Part shown: piece by piece, positions 35,045-48,400 of the stretch
How positions within the stretch are numbered: the stretch's first letter is position 1
How the letters are laid out: each line of letters begins with the position of its first letter
NCBI GenBank assembly: GCA_019022495.1
Contig: JAFEKR010000011.1
Coordinates: 1,550,001-1,614,000, forward strand
Direction of reading: 5' to 3'
Length of the DNA: 64,000 bases
DNA from: Epichloe hybrida
Lineage: Eukaryota; Ascomycota; Sordariomycetes; Hypocreales; Clavicipitaceae
The notes under the pieces: generated by a model
Seen by the model: the letters and a program-made list of their open reading frames with translations, nothing else
Databases searched by the model: none
Told to the model about the DNA's origin: nothing
Made by a program: the position numbers and the translations under genes

Positions 35045-38000
35045 ACTTAAAGAACCTATAATACCTACGTACCTATAGAGGGGTTAGAGACTAGAGATTA
35101 TAAAGAATAACCCTAATACTCTTAAGGATTAGAAGCTAGTATATAAAGATATAAAGGATTACTTTAATTTTAAATATAAGGAGCTTTAATTTAAGCTTAT
35201 AAAGTATTATAATCTAGCTAAACAGATACTAAAGATTAGGGAATACATTCGTAAGACCCTTTTAAGGAATATTTAAGATTCCCTTAACTTTAACACTAAG
35301 GCTAAGGAGAAGGAGTTTATTTAATATTATATCTAAAGGATACTCTTACTTCTTTATAAGTAATATAAGCTAAACATAAAGAAAATACTAATCCTTACAA
35401 AGAACCATTTAAATAATTATTTATAAGCTAAAGGTACCTATAATTAGTATAAGTAAGCTATAATAATTAAAGTACTTTAGAGGAATTATCTAGACCTAGG
35501 GACTTAATAGACTAAAGAGATAATACTATATAAGTTTATTATACCTCTTTAAAGCAAATATAAGTTATTTTAGAAGAAATAGAATAACTTGCTTAATAAA
35601 GGGATAAAAATAAGCTTAAATAAAGCTATTACTAAGTTTAAAAGGGACTATAAGGCCCTACTAAAGGAACTAAAGACTACTAATGCTCTTATAAGTAATA
35701 GATTAAATGATTTAATAAAGCTAGAGAGGCTTAAGTGCCCTAGATATATAAATTATAATATAAAGGATACCTTAAAGTAGTAGGAATCCTATAATTTATT
35801 TAAGGCTTTCTATAAGCTAGAAGCTACTCTAAAGAACTAGGAAGTTAGGAAGAACTCTAAAGAGAATATTAAGAAGTATCTTAAGGCTAACCTATAGAAG
35901 AAATTAAAGGCTATAAATTAGAAGCTAGAGAAGAAGGGTAATAAGATTATTATGCCTTTATAAAACCCTATAAATAACTTAGTAGCTATTACTCTAGGTA
36001 AAAAGTTAGCTAATATATTATTATTTATACACTTTAAGCGCGTGAAATTATTAAAGAAAAGCGCAAATTCATTAAACGCTAGGAATAACTTAGAATTAAG
36101 AAGGAATATAGTCCTCTATAACTCTAGAGCAAACATTCATATCTTTAATAATATCTAATAGTTTAAATAATTTAAATTTAATAAGGATGTAGTAATAGAG
36201 GTTAAGGCTAGTAGCATAATCTATGTAGCTTTAGGTTAAGGGCCTATAAGCATATCTGTCACAGATCCTATATTATAAAGAGTAAGAACTATTATATTAG
36301 AGTTAGCTTTATTTATTCCTAAATTCTATGTTAATCTAGTATTAGTAATAATTATAATAAAAGTAGGTATCTTTTAGAATTAAAAGAAGGGATTTCTCTA
36401 TAGAGGAAACTAGCCTATAGCTAGGGTATATAATATTAACAAGCTTTATATGCTTTTAAGGCTATTAGAAGACCTAAAAGAGGCTAACGCTATATTAAGT
36501 AGAGCTCCTAGGCTACCTATAAGAGGAGATGTAAATCTCTAGTATTATAGAAGTGGTTATCTAGGCAAAAGGGCTTTTATAAAGCTTATAAACATAACTT
36601 TAAGTGTTAAGTTAATAGGACCTAAGCTTATAAAGTATAAGATCTATGCTATAGGTAAAGCTAAGCGCTAGAGATCGCAGGTTATACCTAAAGGACTTCC
36701 TTAAGGACTAGGTTATAGGCTTTTAGTTAATCTAGAGTACTATAACTCTCCTTATTAGAATAGTAATAGGTATTAGTGTGTTTTTACATACCTTATAACC
36801 TTAATGTAATTCTTCTACTTATTTAAATTAAAGGATAGGATTTGTAATAGCTTCTGTATAATAGCGGCGTTTCTAAGTACTTAATTTAGGGTTTAGCTGC
36901 GATTTTTATATAGTAATATTAAAAAGGCCCTCTTTACAGAGAATATAAAGGATAAGATAGCCCTCACAGGTATTATAGTCTATAATTTAGCTCCCTTAAT
37001 ACCTAGTTAAAATAGTAAGGCAAAGAGATCTAGGGGCGTAATTAAGCAAAAAGCCTATACGTTAAGTCTAGAGGCTAGATTCCTATTAGAACTTAATAAT
37101 AAGATCTTTAATATAGCGGTTTATTTATTAAATCAAACGCCTTTTAAGCATTATAGGAAATAAATTACACTATATAAACTTTAGTGAAATTAGGCTAGGA
37201 AAACTGTCCTTACCTATTCATAGATATTAGAGATCTAAAAGCCCTTAATTTCGTATTTATAAGCCTATGGATGTAAAGCATTTCTAATAATAATAAAAGC
37301 TCTAGAGCATATTAAATTAAATAATGTAATCCCTTAGTTAGAGTAGAAAGCTTACATTGGATACCTTGTAGGTTATAAGGGTAAATCTTAGTATATTATC
37401 TAGGTTCTAACCCTTCGTAATTATAAGGTTATTATATTAGCGTGTGTATGGTTTGATAAGGCCTTATTCTTTAAACTAGAAGAAAAGATTAAATTAGCCT
37501 AGAAAAAGAAAATATTAATAATCATGCTACTTAAAGAGCTTAAAGCTAAAGACCTTAATAAAGAAATTAGTTAAGACCTTATAGGAATAGACCTAGAAGA
37601 GAAGAATTATAACTTTTAGCCCTTAGTTATAAAGTAAGAAAATAATTAGTTTAAAGTAGAAACTTTACCTTATATATTAGGGTAAGAAAGCAGCTATATT
37701 AGTGCTCTCTTAACCCCTCCTAACTTTTCTTATAAGGTACTAGTTGCTATAGAGAACATAGAGCTTTAGGTATAAGGTAATAATACACTATTTTGTAAGA
37801 TTAATGAATTTATAAGTAACGTAATAGCTAAACACGTAGAGACTACCACGGAGACTAGTAAAATTACTACTAAGAGCAGTAAGACTATAGAGAATCATAG
37901 TCCTTATAATAATAGTATTAATCTAAATAATATTATAACTAGAAAATATTAATAAAAGAATTTAAGGAAAGCTAGGTAAGTATAGTTTTCTTCTACTTTC

Positions 38001-39640
38001 TTTATAGTATTCTAAGGAACTTAGTATAATTTACGTATTAAAGATATACCTCTAGAACCTGCCTATTATTGCTAGGCGATAGCATTACCGTATTATGACC
38101 GCTAGAAGGAAGTAATTATAAAGAAGCTTTTAAAGCTTCTATCCTTAAACTACTAGGAGGATGTACCTAAGGAACTAATTAATCCTAATAAGCATAAGGA
38201 AATTATTAACCTTAGCTAGGTTTTTAAATACAAAACTAATAAAAAGAGCATAGTTATAGAGTTTAAGGCTTAAATAGTAGTATAAGGTAATTAATAACTA
38301 AAGGATAACCTTAATAACTATACCACAACGCTTACTTCTTAATCTCTATAAATACTACTCGTGGTTTGCTACGCTAATGATCTTAATACTTAATAATATA
38401 ATGTTTAGAATGCCTTCTTACACATAGAACTTAAAGAACTTATTTTCTACAAGCCCCTAGAGGGTATAAACGCAAAAGGTTGTCTCTAGAAGATAATCAG
38501 AGTATTATATAGGCTACGGGAAGCTCCCTAATAATAGTTTCTTTATTTAAAGAGATTCCTTTTAGAGCTTAGCTTTATCTAAGGGAAAGAAAACCTATGT
38601 ATCTTCATAAAGGATAATTTTATCCTATTTTTCTACGTAAATAATATTATAGTGCTTTACCCTAATAGATTTAAAGCAGAATTCAAAGAATTACACAAGC
38701 GATTAATGAACGGCCTAGACATCAAGGACTAAGGCGAATTAAAGTGGTTCCTAGGTATTAAAATCATTAGAAACCACAAAACCAAAGAGATATAGTTATC
38801 ATAGGAATTATATATTTGAAAGATTACTTAGAAGTTCATTTCTAATATCGTTAACAACAAGTTAAAGAGCTTAATTACAGCTCCTCTCCTAATAGCTATA
38901 ATTTACCTAAATAATAACAAAGCTTTAGATAAAGAAATCAGCTACTACAGAGTAATTATAAGCTCTTTAGTGTACCTTTATATTATTAGAAGACCTAATA
39001 CAGCGTTTATAGCTTTAAAGCTAGCCTCTTTTATAATAAATCTATTAGTAAAGCACATTAAGCTAGCATAGGGTGCTCTATTATATACTTAGAACATAAA
39101 GAAGCTCTATTTACAATATTTAAGCGTGGATAGCTTTAATACATTATTTTCTAGTATAGATACTTCACTTAGTAATGATCCTAAGACTTAGAAGTTAATA
39201 TAAGGCTACGTTTTTATGAAATATATAGCGCTATAATTAATTAGAAGTCTAGGAGGTAATATTACATAATGACTTTAAGTATAGAAGCAGAGCTCTTTAC
39301 CCTGAATTATAGTGTAAAAGAGCGTATTTCTCTTAGTAAGCTACTTTATAATATTAATATACACATGCCGCCGCTCTTAATTATCTAGTATAATAATAAA
39401 TAGATAATCTAGATTACTAAGCATGTAGAAGGAAGGCTTTAAACTAGCCTTAAGCACCTTAATATAAATTAAATATAGATTTAAGAGTAATGTGTAATAG
39501 GTAATATTAAGGTAAATTAGATAAAGACTTCTAAGATACCTGTAAATAGCTTTACAAAGCCTCTATTAGGTTAAATATATAGGGATTTCTACTATAGAAT
39601 TAGCTTAAGGGAGATTCCTACCTAATCATAACACTAGAGA
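35045..39640 (+). pseudogene. Ty1/copia gag-pol, family 4
   Basis: Degenerate frames read gag (open piece at 35589-35780), a protease-like NSRANIHIFN near 36120 (families have DSGA.. HIFN), integrase remnants with an Arg-rich region near 37000-37450, RT with LYRLREAP near 38500 and FYVNNIIVLY at about 38631-38660, and RNase H near 39200. The YVDD-equivalent reads YVNN (38634-38645), a double D-to-N change of G-to-A type. Stops occur every few dozen codons. The order of domains is that of Ty1/copia, but this family is clearly different from family 1. Confidence 0.8.
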
Positions 39641-39706
39641 TTATTTACAATCTCTTCCTATGCCTTAGATTATTAGCTTTAATAGATATCTTAGCTATAG
39701 GGGGTA

Positions 39707-39926
39707 TATTAGGAAAAGCTCCCTAAAGTATTAGATATGTAGGCGAGGGTTACGCATTAACTAGGATAAGATATTAGTGAAGACGAATGTATTAGAAGTA
39801 CCTCCGTAGACTAGTCATTACTATAGCGCACTATGTACCCTTTAGGTACAAAAGTCAGGTGACGTCTGCACCTCTGATTAATTGAATTGAACACTTTTTA
39901 TCACCTATCTACACCCCTACCTGACA
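39707..39926 (+). repeat. 3' LTR of copia family 4 (220 bp)
   Basis: Begins with the mutated TATTAGGAAAAGC, preceded by a purine tract AGGGGG, and ends CCTGACA before CTATT. Confidence 0.85.
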
Positions 39927-40066
39927 CTATTATTAGTTAGACCCACTTTAGACCCACTTTTATATATACTATCTTTTTAAGAGAAAATCATAAATATTTA
40001 AGCTAATAAGCTATAAAGAAGTTAATACTATTATTAGTAAAACCTACTTTAGACCTACTTTTATAT
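39927..40066. repeat. hAT core: next 101-bp units
   Basis: Continues the hAT tandem array with CTATAAAGAAG at 40011. Its last five bases TATAT are the left TSD of gypsy B. Confidence 0.8.
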
Positions 40067-40333
40067 TGTTAGGAGCACGGAGGCTAGGGAGTCGCGGACA
40101 GGATAGTTACATAATAGAGCCCTTAGGTAAGCCTTAGCCTACACGGATAACTAAGTAGCTGCTAGATAGCTATGTGTATATAGTAAGGTATTTAGATAAG
40201 GACTACCTATAAGAGATATAGAAAGTTAGAGTTTAAGACCTTTATATACCTACCCTTAAGTAATAGCTCTCTAGCTATAACTAAGAACCTTAGCCTTTAC
40301 TTTATTTATATCTCTTTTAATATAGTTATAATA

Positions 40334-43300
40334 AGTTAAACTCTTAAACCCTTTTAAGGAAATAGACTATTAGCTAGATTTAAATATAAAGGAGCTATAG
40401 GATATTTACTTAGAATATACCTATACTACCTAGTGAGAAAGCCCTAAGCCTATAGTGCCTAAGTAATAACCTAAATACTTTAACTATAGAATATAATAGG
40501 GAATAGTAAATGCTACCTAACTAATATTATAACCCTAGATTTAGAAATAATAATAATCTAGACTAGCTGCAAAGGTAATATAAGGTTATATAAGCCTAGC
40601 TATATAATACCTATATAAGATAAGAGATCTTAGAAATAGAAGCATAGCTTAAAGAAATAGAAGCGGACTTATAATTAGCTAGATTAGGTAGAAGACTTAT
40701 AATTACCCCTTAGATAAACACACTAATAAATCCTATATTCCTAGGTTTCCTACCTAATAGTAAGTTTATAATAAGCATATACTTATAAAGCTTTATAAAA
40801 ATATAGTATAAGGTACTTATATATAAAGGAGATACTTATAAGAATTTATAGGCATACTTATAAGATTTAAATATACTATTCTAGTTAGACTTAAGAACCT
40901 TCTAGGATAATAGAATAAAGGTAGTGTATACTAGTAACTACCTAGTAGATAATATAAAGTAATAATAGATATGTTATGTAATAGTAAATAGGATAGTTAA
41001 CTATATATCCTATACCTAGGATAGATTTATATCTTAGCTAAATACTAGTGTAATAAATAAAGATATAAGGTACTTAGAAGCCACTAGGATACTACTAAAC
41101 CTTAGGTAAAAGTATAATTAATTATTCTAATCTTTCCTAAGACTCTAGATAAAGGTAAAAGCTAAATTACCTAACTAGATCCCCTTATATTTAAGGATAG
41201 TAATATTCCTAAATAGCTTAAATAACGCTATAAGGTAGTATATAGTTAGCTAGGAGTTCCTTATGTCTTAGAGCTACCTATAGGGCTAAGGTAAAAAAGC
41301 TAAAGTTATAATAATATTTATAATAAAGAGTTATAATAGAAGCTATAATAAAGAGGGTAGGAATAATAAGAGATAACACTTTAGCTCCCTTATAAATAAC
41401 TTATAGTAAGGTTCCTAATAATAAGGCATAGGCTAGAAGCTATTTAAATACTATAAATATAGTAGCCTTAGATATAGTATAAATAGATATGAAGTAGTAA
41501 ATTACTTAATCTATAAGAGTAGTAAGTATACTACTAAGAAGTATAAAAATAGTAGTAATAAATCTTTAAACCTAAATAAAATTTTAATTAGTTTAGCGTA
41601 AGCCTAGGATAATAGTCTTACTATAAAGAAACCTATAGATAAAAGAATAAGGATATAGGTATCCCTATAGTAAGATAACCACTAGTTAGTAGTGCTAGCG
41701 CTATTTAATATAGGCATGGAGTATTTAATAATTTACCTTAAATTATTATTAAAATAGGATTAGAAGAATATAAAGAAAGTAAAGGTAATACTAGAAAGCG
41801 TAAGTAAGAATAAGATCCTATACTAAGGAATCTTATATAAACTAGTTAAGGTAAAAGATAGTATAAGCTATATAAAGGTCTACTAAGTTAGCTACTATAT
41901 TACTAATATAGGAGAGGGAATACTCTTAGGAATAGACTAGACCCTAGAGTATAAACCTATAGTAATAGACTAGAAGTAGGGTTTTTAGAGGTTTCTAATA
42001 ACTAAAGAATATATTATATTTACTTTAGGTAAGTAATAACTATATAAGGTAGCAAAGTAGTCTTCTATTATGCTATTACTAGTATTACTAAAAGTTAAAG
42101 TAGTTAAGCCTAAAATAAAAGAGAGGGATACTAATAAAGTTTTACTAATAGGAGATATAGTAAGTAATAACCTAACTTATAATATAGTTATAGTAATAGT
42201 AATAGGAGATATCTAGCCCCTAAAGAAAAAGAAACTAAGAAATATAATAGCACTCTAGGTAGTGTTTTATAAGGAGCTAGCAGTGTTTACGTAAGAAATA
42301 AATAGTAATACACCCTAATAGTAAATCCTAAAGGAGTACATAGAATTTACAAATATGTTTTTAAAAGATCTAGCTAGTAAGCTCCTAGAACTTAGGGGTT
42401 ATACTTATATAATTAAATTAGAAGAGGGGAAATAGCTACTATAGGGACTTATATATAACCTAGTGGAAAAAGAGCTAGAGGTGCTTAGGGAGTACCTTAT
42501 AAGTACATAGGAGAAAGGATAGATTAGAAGATTAATAAGCCTAGCTAAAGCCCTGATTTTATTTATCCTAAAAAAGTTAGGGAAATTAAGGCTTTATATG
42601 AATTATAAGGGTCTTAATAGAATTACTATTAAAAATAAGGCCCCCTTACTATTAATCTCTAAGATTCTTAATTAACTAGTAAGTGTAAAGGTTTTTATAT
42701 TATTAGATCTCTAAGAGGCGTATTACTAGCTACGTATTCGTAAGGGTAATGAGTGGAAGATAGCGTTCTATTATTACTATAGGCACTTTAAGTACCTTAT
42801 AATACCGTTTAGATTAGTAAACGCGCTAGCCACTTTTTAGGAATATATTAATAACGCTCTTAAGGGACTTATAGATAAATTTTATATTATTTACCTTAAT
42901 AATATCCTAATATATAGTAGTAACCCTATAAGATATATAGAGTATGTTAAAAGGGTGCTAGAGTAACTTCAAGACGCGGATCTTTATATTCACCTTAAGA
43001 AGTACTAATTTTTAGTATTATAAGTGAAATTCCTAGGGTTTATTATGTCTAAAAAAGGTATTAAGATAGAACTATTAAGGGTTAAAGCTATTATAACCTA
43101 GCTAATACCCTATAGTATATTTAATATTTAATTATTCCTTAGGTTTATAGGGTTTTACTAATACTTTATAAAATAGTATAGTAAGGTAGTAGTTTTACTA
43201 ATAAACTATCTAAAGGGTGTTTAACTAGTAAAGTTTATGCTAGAGCCTAGTAAACTTATAGTGTTTAGAGAACTCTAAAAGAAGTTCTAGGAGGCACTAA

Positions 43301-44735
43301 TCTTAGTGCACTTTAACTTACTTTATTTACTAAGAGTAAAGATAGATATATTTAGTTACGTAATTAGAGCTATACTTATAATATTAGTGCTAGGTAGCTA
43401 GCACCTAGTAGCGTATTTTTTAAGGAAGTTAACTAATATTAAACTTTACTACTTAACCCTAGACGCTAAGTTATTAGTAATCTAAGAGGTGTTTTAAGCC
43501 TAGAGATATTACCTTATATATTTAACTTATTAGATTATAGTTATTATAGACTATTTAAATTATAAGTACCTAGCTATAAAGCTAAAGCTATCTAGTAGGT
43601 AGGTAATAGTATTAGATAAGCTCTATTTATTTAATTTTAGGATTAAATATTATATAAGTAAGCTAAACCCCGCTAATACCCTATTAAGAAGAGCAGATTA
43701 TATTAGTAAGGAGCGTAGGGCAAAGGCTATATCCTTATAGCTACCTAACTTCTTAGCTAAGTTTTTAAATACTAAGTAGTAAGGGCGCTATATATATAAT
43801 AGTATAGTCACAGGCCCTAAGGTTATATTACTTAGCGTAGTTAATAGTTTATTATAAGAGCGCTATAAGGGCTATTTAAGCCTCTAGGGTTTTAAGAAGA
43901 TATAACTTTATTATATTATTAAGGAACTTAATAGTCTTATAAAGCCTATAAGTAGTACGCTAACTAGGTTTACTTATTATAAGTAGTAAGGTTACGCCTT
44001 ATTTATGTTTTCTAATATTTCTATAAGTCTAGTAAGCCTATAGGTTAGGAGTCTAGCTAGGTTAGTAGTTAGTAAGTAGCGTAAGCGCCCCCTTAAAACG
44101 CTACTTAGTTATAATTTATTTATAAGTCTAAAAATATACCATAAGCTAGCTACTTATAGTAGTATTATAGTAAGAATATAAGTAGTCTAGCAAACCTTTT
44201 CTAAGTTTACACATAATACTTATCCTATGTACGTAAAATTAGAGACTTTAATTTAAGTTATATTATTTTAAGCATAGTAAGGTAATAACTTTACTATAGG
44301 TTAGAGGAAGCTACTTAAGAGTAGTAACCTAGAAGTATTATAAACATAGTCTATTAGGCCCTCTAAGCTATTAATGTTTAAGAATAGAGTTTTTATTCTA
44401 GTTAGTATAAGAAAGAAAGTTATATTACTTACTTATAATAACCTAGTAGTAGGCCACTAGGGAGTTAGTAGGACCCTCTATTAGATTATAAGTTAGTATT
44501 ACTAGCTAATAATAAAGAAAGATACTAAGTTATATGTGTAAACTTATATAAGCTACTAGACTTTAAAGCTAAGGTACTATAAACCTTATAGTAAGCTAGC
44601 TATGCTACTAGTGCCTAATTAGCCTTTTTAAGAATTATTAATAGACTTTGTTATAGGGCTACTGCCTATAAAAGACATAAACTAGACCTATAATATAATC
44701 TTAGTTATTGTGGACTATTTTACAAAATATAGTAT
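40334..44735 (+). pseudogene. Gypsy B gag-pol, first part
   Basis: Homologous to gypsy A 9189-9826 plus 16970-20715. Visible remnants are a protease-like ALFNIG near 41697, [17 protein letters not shown] near 42592 and YLNNILIY near 42892, and RNase H near 43340-43560. The frame is cut in the integrase region by copia family 3 and resumes at 51105. Stops are present throughout. Confidence 0.8.
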
Positions 44736-45031
44736 TGTTGGAACAAGCATGATATCAACAAGGGTGCGCGCCTCTGATTAGGTGGGCGCGTTGCATCGCG
44801 GACCCACATATCTGGCCCGACCGCGCCGCGATCGGGGTTAGCACATGTGGCCTCTTTGATAGTGACCCTAATTAAGGCCCCTTTTCCTATAATAAATAGC
44901 GTACCCTCTTTACTTCTATTTAATCCCTCTTTTACTTGCTTAGATAGACTAGAATATATGATAATTACGTGCACTTTAGTCCACCCTGAAAACCTTACAT
45001 ATAGGTTAATAGTATCCTATAAATACTAACA
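44736..45031 (+). repeat. 5' LTR of copia family 3 (296 bp)
   Basis: The first half is nearly unmutated; the last third is AT-shifted compared with the 3' LTR. Short open frames here (44847-45029, 44720-44974) are LTR sequence, not genes. Confidence 0.88.
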
Positions 45032-45439
45032 CTAATTAGTAGTTATCTTTATAGATACTATAGATTAGCAAGGTTTATAAAAGAGGTATTAGTATTAAGG
45101 ACTTACCTTATAAAAGAGGAAGTGCTACTCTAAGATACTAAATGTGCTAAGGAAGAAGTATATTCTAGCTTTTCTTTTACCTTAAGTAACTATAACTAGC
45201 TTTATACTAAATCTAAGCTTATTAACTTAATTAAGGCCTAGTTAGTAACTAACCTAACCTATTTTTATTTATTTAATTAGCGCGTCTATTATATAAAAAA
45301 CCCTTAGAAGCGTGTTTATTAAATAATTAAGGCCTAGTTAGTAACTAACCTAACCTATTCTTAATTATTTAATTAAACTTACTAAGGGGTAAAGATAATA
45401 GCTTTACTTATAATTCTTTAAACCTCTATAATTTCTCTA

Positions 45440-48400
45440 TTTCCTATACCTCTTAATTTACTACTAATATTATAGTAAAACACTAAGATTAACTAGAAGG
45501 ATTTAGAACCTAAGATATTCTTTCTAATTATAAATATACCTCCTTTACTAAAGATATTAGAAGAGAAGTTAACCTATAAGTTATATCTTACCTTCTTAAC
45601 TATATCTCCCCTAATTTACACTAGTATATTATATAATAAGCACTAGAGAATAAAGAATTATTTAATCTTAAAGTAAACACTACCCTTAAAGAACTTATAG
45701 CCTAGATTCTTATTAAGAAAGTAACCTATAAATATAAGAACTTATACTTATAAACCCTGTTTACTATCTTTAGTAATAACTTTAGAGGATAGAAATAAGA
45801 AATATTCTAAGTAGTAGATCCTAAAGCTATAAAGAGTCTTTAAGACTTTCTCTTCTTTAGTAGCGTTTATATAGACCTATAGAGTTACTATAAGATAGTA
45901 GTTTTACTTAAAGATATTATTAACTATAATGGATTTTATAACTAGAAAGAAGAAGAAATATAGGAAGTTACTAGGAAGTATTCCCCCTTTAAGAGGTGAA
46001 TAGTGGAGAAGGACTTCTATAAAAACCTCCTTCCTATTAGTATCCTTTCTTTTAGAGATTAACTAAAGTAACTAATTACTTTACATTATCCCTAATCCCC
46101 TTAACTACTATAATTACTTCTATTCTATTCCTAGATTCTATTATACTAATCCCTAAGTATGCTAAGTGTAAGGTAAAGGCATAATAGTAGAGGTAATCCC
46201 CCTATTATAAGCCCTTAATTATAACCCTAGACTCCCCTTATTTCCCCTCCTATAATAAGGTACTATAATCCCCCTTTGTAATCTAGGACTATAGTACCTC
46301 TTCTATAAGATTTAATTATCCTTATTCCCCCTTAGGAGATAGGATAACCCTTATTAAAGTAATTACTTAATCTTAATAAATTCTATAGTAATAAGAGTAT
46401 TAAGTATAGTGCTAGGGAGTATAATATTCTTAATATTAAGCTCTTAACTTATTAAAGGAAGTGTAAGATACTAGGAATTATATAAGAATAGTTAGGCTAT
46501 GGTTTTAAGTTTATACTAAAAGGAAGACCTTTATAGTACTTCTTAGAGAACCTTTTAGGCTAAGGAGACCCCTAAGATCTTCTAACTCTTATTTGTAGGA
46601 TTAGGTAGAAGTTTAAGATAGATAATATATATTAAAAGAACTATCTATTATAGGGAAGATTATAACTACTTATGATTATCTAAGAGAACCCTAGTAAATT
46701 AAAGATTAAGTGCTTTAAGGACCTTATAATAAAGCTTTTGAATCTCTAAAGGGTAAATCCTTATAGATCCTAGTTAGAATTAGACCTCTATAGTTAGATT
46801 CTAAATACTTACAAAGGAATCCTAGAATATAGGGCCTGTATTATTAATCCTTCTGTTAACCTCTAACGCTTTTATAAATAGATAAGGATGTTAATTAGCA
46901 AATCTAAAGCTTTAATTAATTAGTAGTAGTTCTTTATAGAAGCTAGCACTAAGGAACACTTTTAGACTAACTATAAGTATAATAGAAAAGGCAAGGAAGC
47001 CTAGTATAGTTAATCTTTATTAAAGAGCAAGCCTTAATGCTTAAAAAAGTGTTATATATATGGTAAAGAAGGTTATTAGTTAACTAAACACTTAGATAAG
47101 AACTAAAAGAAGGCATTCTAATAATTTAAGAATCACTCTTGCATAGACTTAATAGCTTTTTTATATAATATGTTCCTAATATAGTATAAAGGCGATGATA
47201 ATCCTAAATTAGCTAAGGATAATAATATTAACTAATACCTAATAGAACTTGGTTTTAGCAAAGAAGATAGCAATGGCTAAGTGCCTATAAGCTTCTTTAC
47301 ACATAGGACTACCTATAATAGCTATGTGATTACTAAGATTCTTACTAGTAGAGTAATGACTTATGCTCTAGTTAAGAAGGATTTATTTAATCTTTAGGAA
47401 CTAGATAAGGCGCTAAGTGTATTTACACTTAAAGGATAATATTTATTTAAAACCTTTAAAGGCATTATAGCTAATATAAGTGCTACGGGATGTTTATTAG
47501 TAGGCTACCCTTAATTCTTAGCTTTATAAAGTGTAATGCTAACTATTATGCTTAATAAGTTAGATACTAGGAAGATAAAGATTAAATTTAGCCCTAGAGA
47601 ACTAATTAAGGCACTTAGATTAATTAAAGTGCTAACTCTATTTAGAATTATTCTCTTTTAGGTAATCCTTATAAATACTTCCTTTCTCTTATGCCTTAAT
47701 AATATAACCTGCCTAAAGATTAATTTTTATATATTAGAGAATGTTTTATAGCAAGGGAATATTAAGGTTCCTATTATATATAAATAGGGGCACGTGTGAA
47801 TGCTTCTTAATAAAGAAGAAAGTGTTGCTTAGAGTTATCTTATAGAGATTAAGCTCTGCTAATTATATTAATGCTTTAGACACCCTTTAGTTTAATATCT
47901 TTATAATTTACTATATAAATTAAGGCATAAGGTTAAGTTTAAAGCTATTAAGAAACTAACTAAGGTTTACTAGTAATGCTAATTACACGCGGATAGCCTA
48001 TATTGGTTTAAATTCACTCTTTAGGATAAATATGCTTATAATTATAAGATTATTATGGACATTATATATCTTAATAGTAACTGCCCTATTCTATAAGTTA
48101 TTAATATGGCTATATCCTTTAATATAGCTAGATTTATTAAAGATATCTTTGTAAAGACTATATAGGAAGCACTCTATCTTTGCTAGATTAATGTTTATCT
48201 AGGCCCCCTGGATTTAATTATTACGGATGCTAGAATAACCTTTAGAGGCAAGGAATTTAAGCAGCTTACGTTATTAATAGTAATTAAGATTAAAGACATC
48301 CCTATTAAGGCTTACTATAGTATTAGTAAGGTTAAGTAATATTATAGGCCGCTTTAAAGAGCCTATAATATTATCTAACAGGAATGCCTAATAACGCTAG

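Larger units (their letters stand above)
33693..39926 (+). mobile_element. Ty1/copia family 4 with a nested solo LTR
   Basis: The element has 220-bp LTRs, 33693-33912 and 39707-39926, starting TGTCAGGAAGAGCTCCC and ending CCTACCTGACA, with perfect TSDs CTATT (33688-33692 and 39927-39931). GTTATAAGCCTAGG after the 5' LTR is a mutated half-tRNA-Met primer site. Total length is 6,234 bp including an 822-bp family-1 solo LTR and its TSD. It sits in the hAT tandem array. Its coding region is broken throughout. Confidence 0.9.

Noticed and set aside
35589..35780. Independent small gene
   Set aside because: It is a surviving open piece of the copia 4 gag region, in frame with flanking remnants broken by stops.
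44720..45029. Frames in the 5' LTR of copia 3, and the similar one at 50876-51121
   Set aside because: Both are the same LTR sequence; its conservation comes from being an LTR, not from coding.
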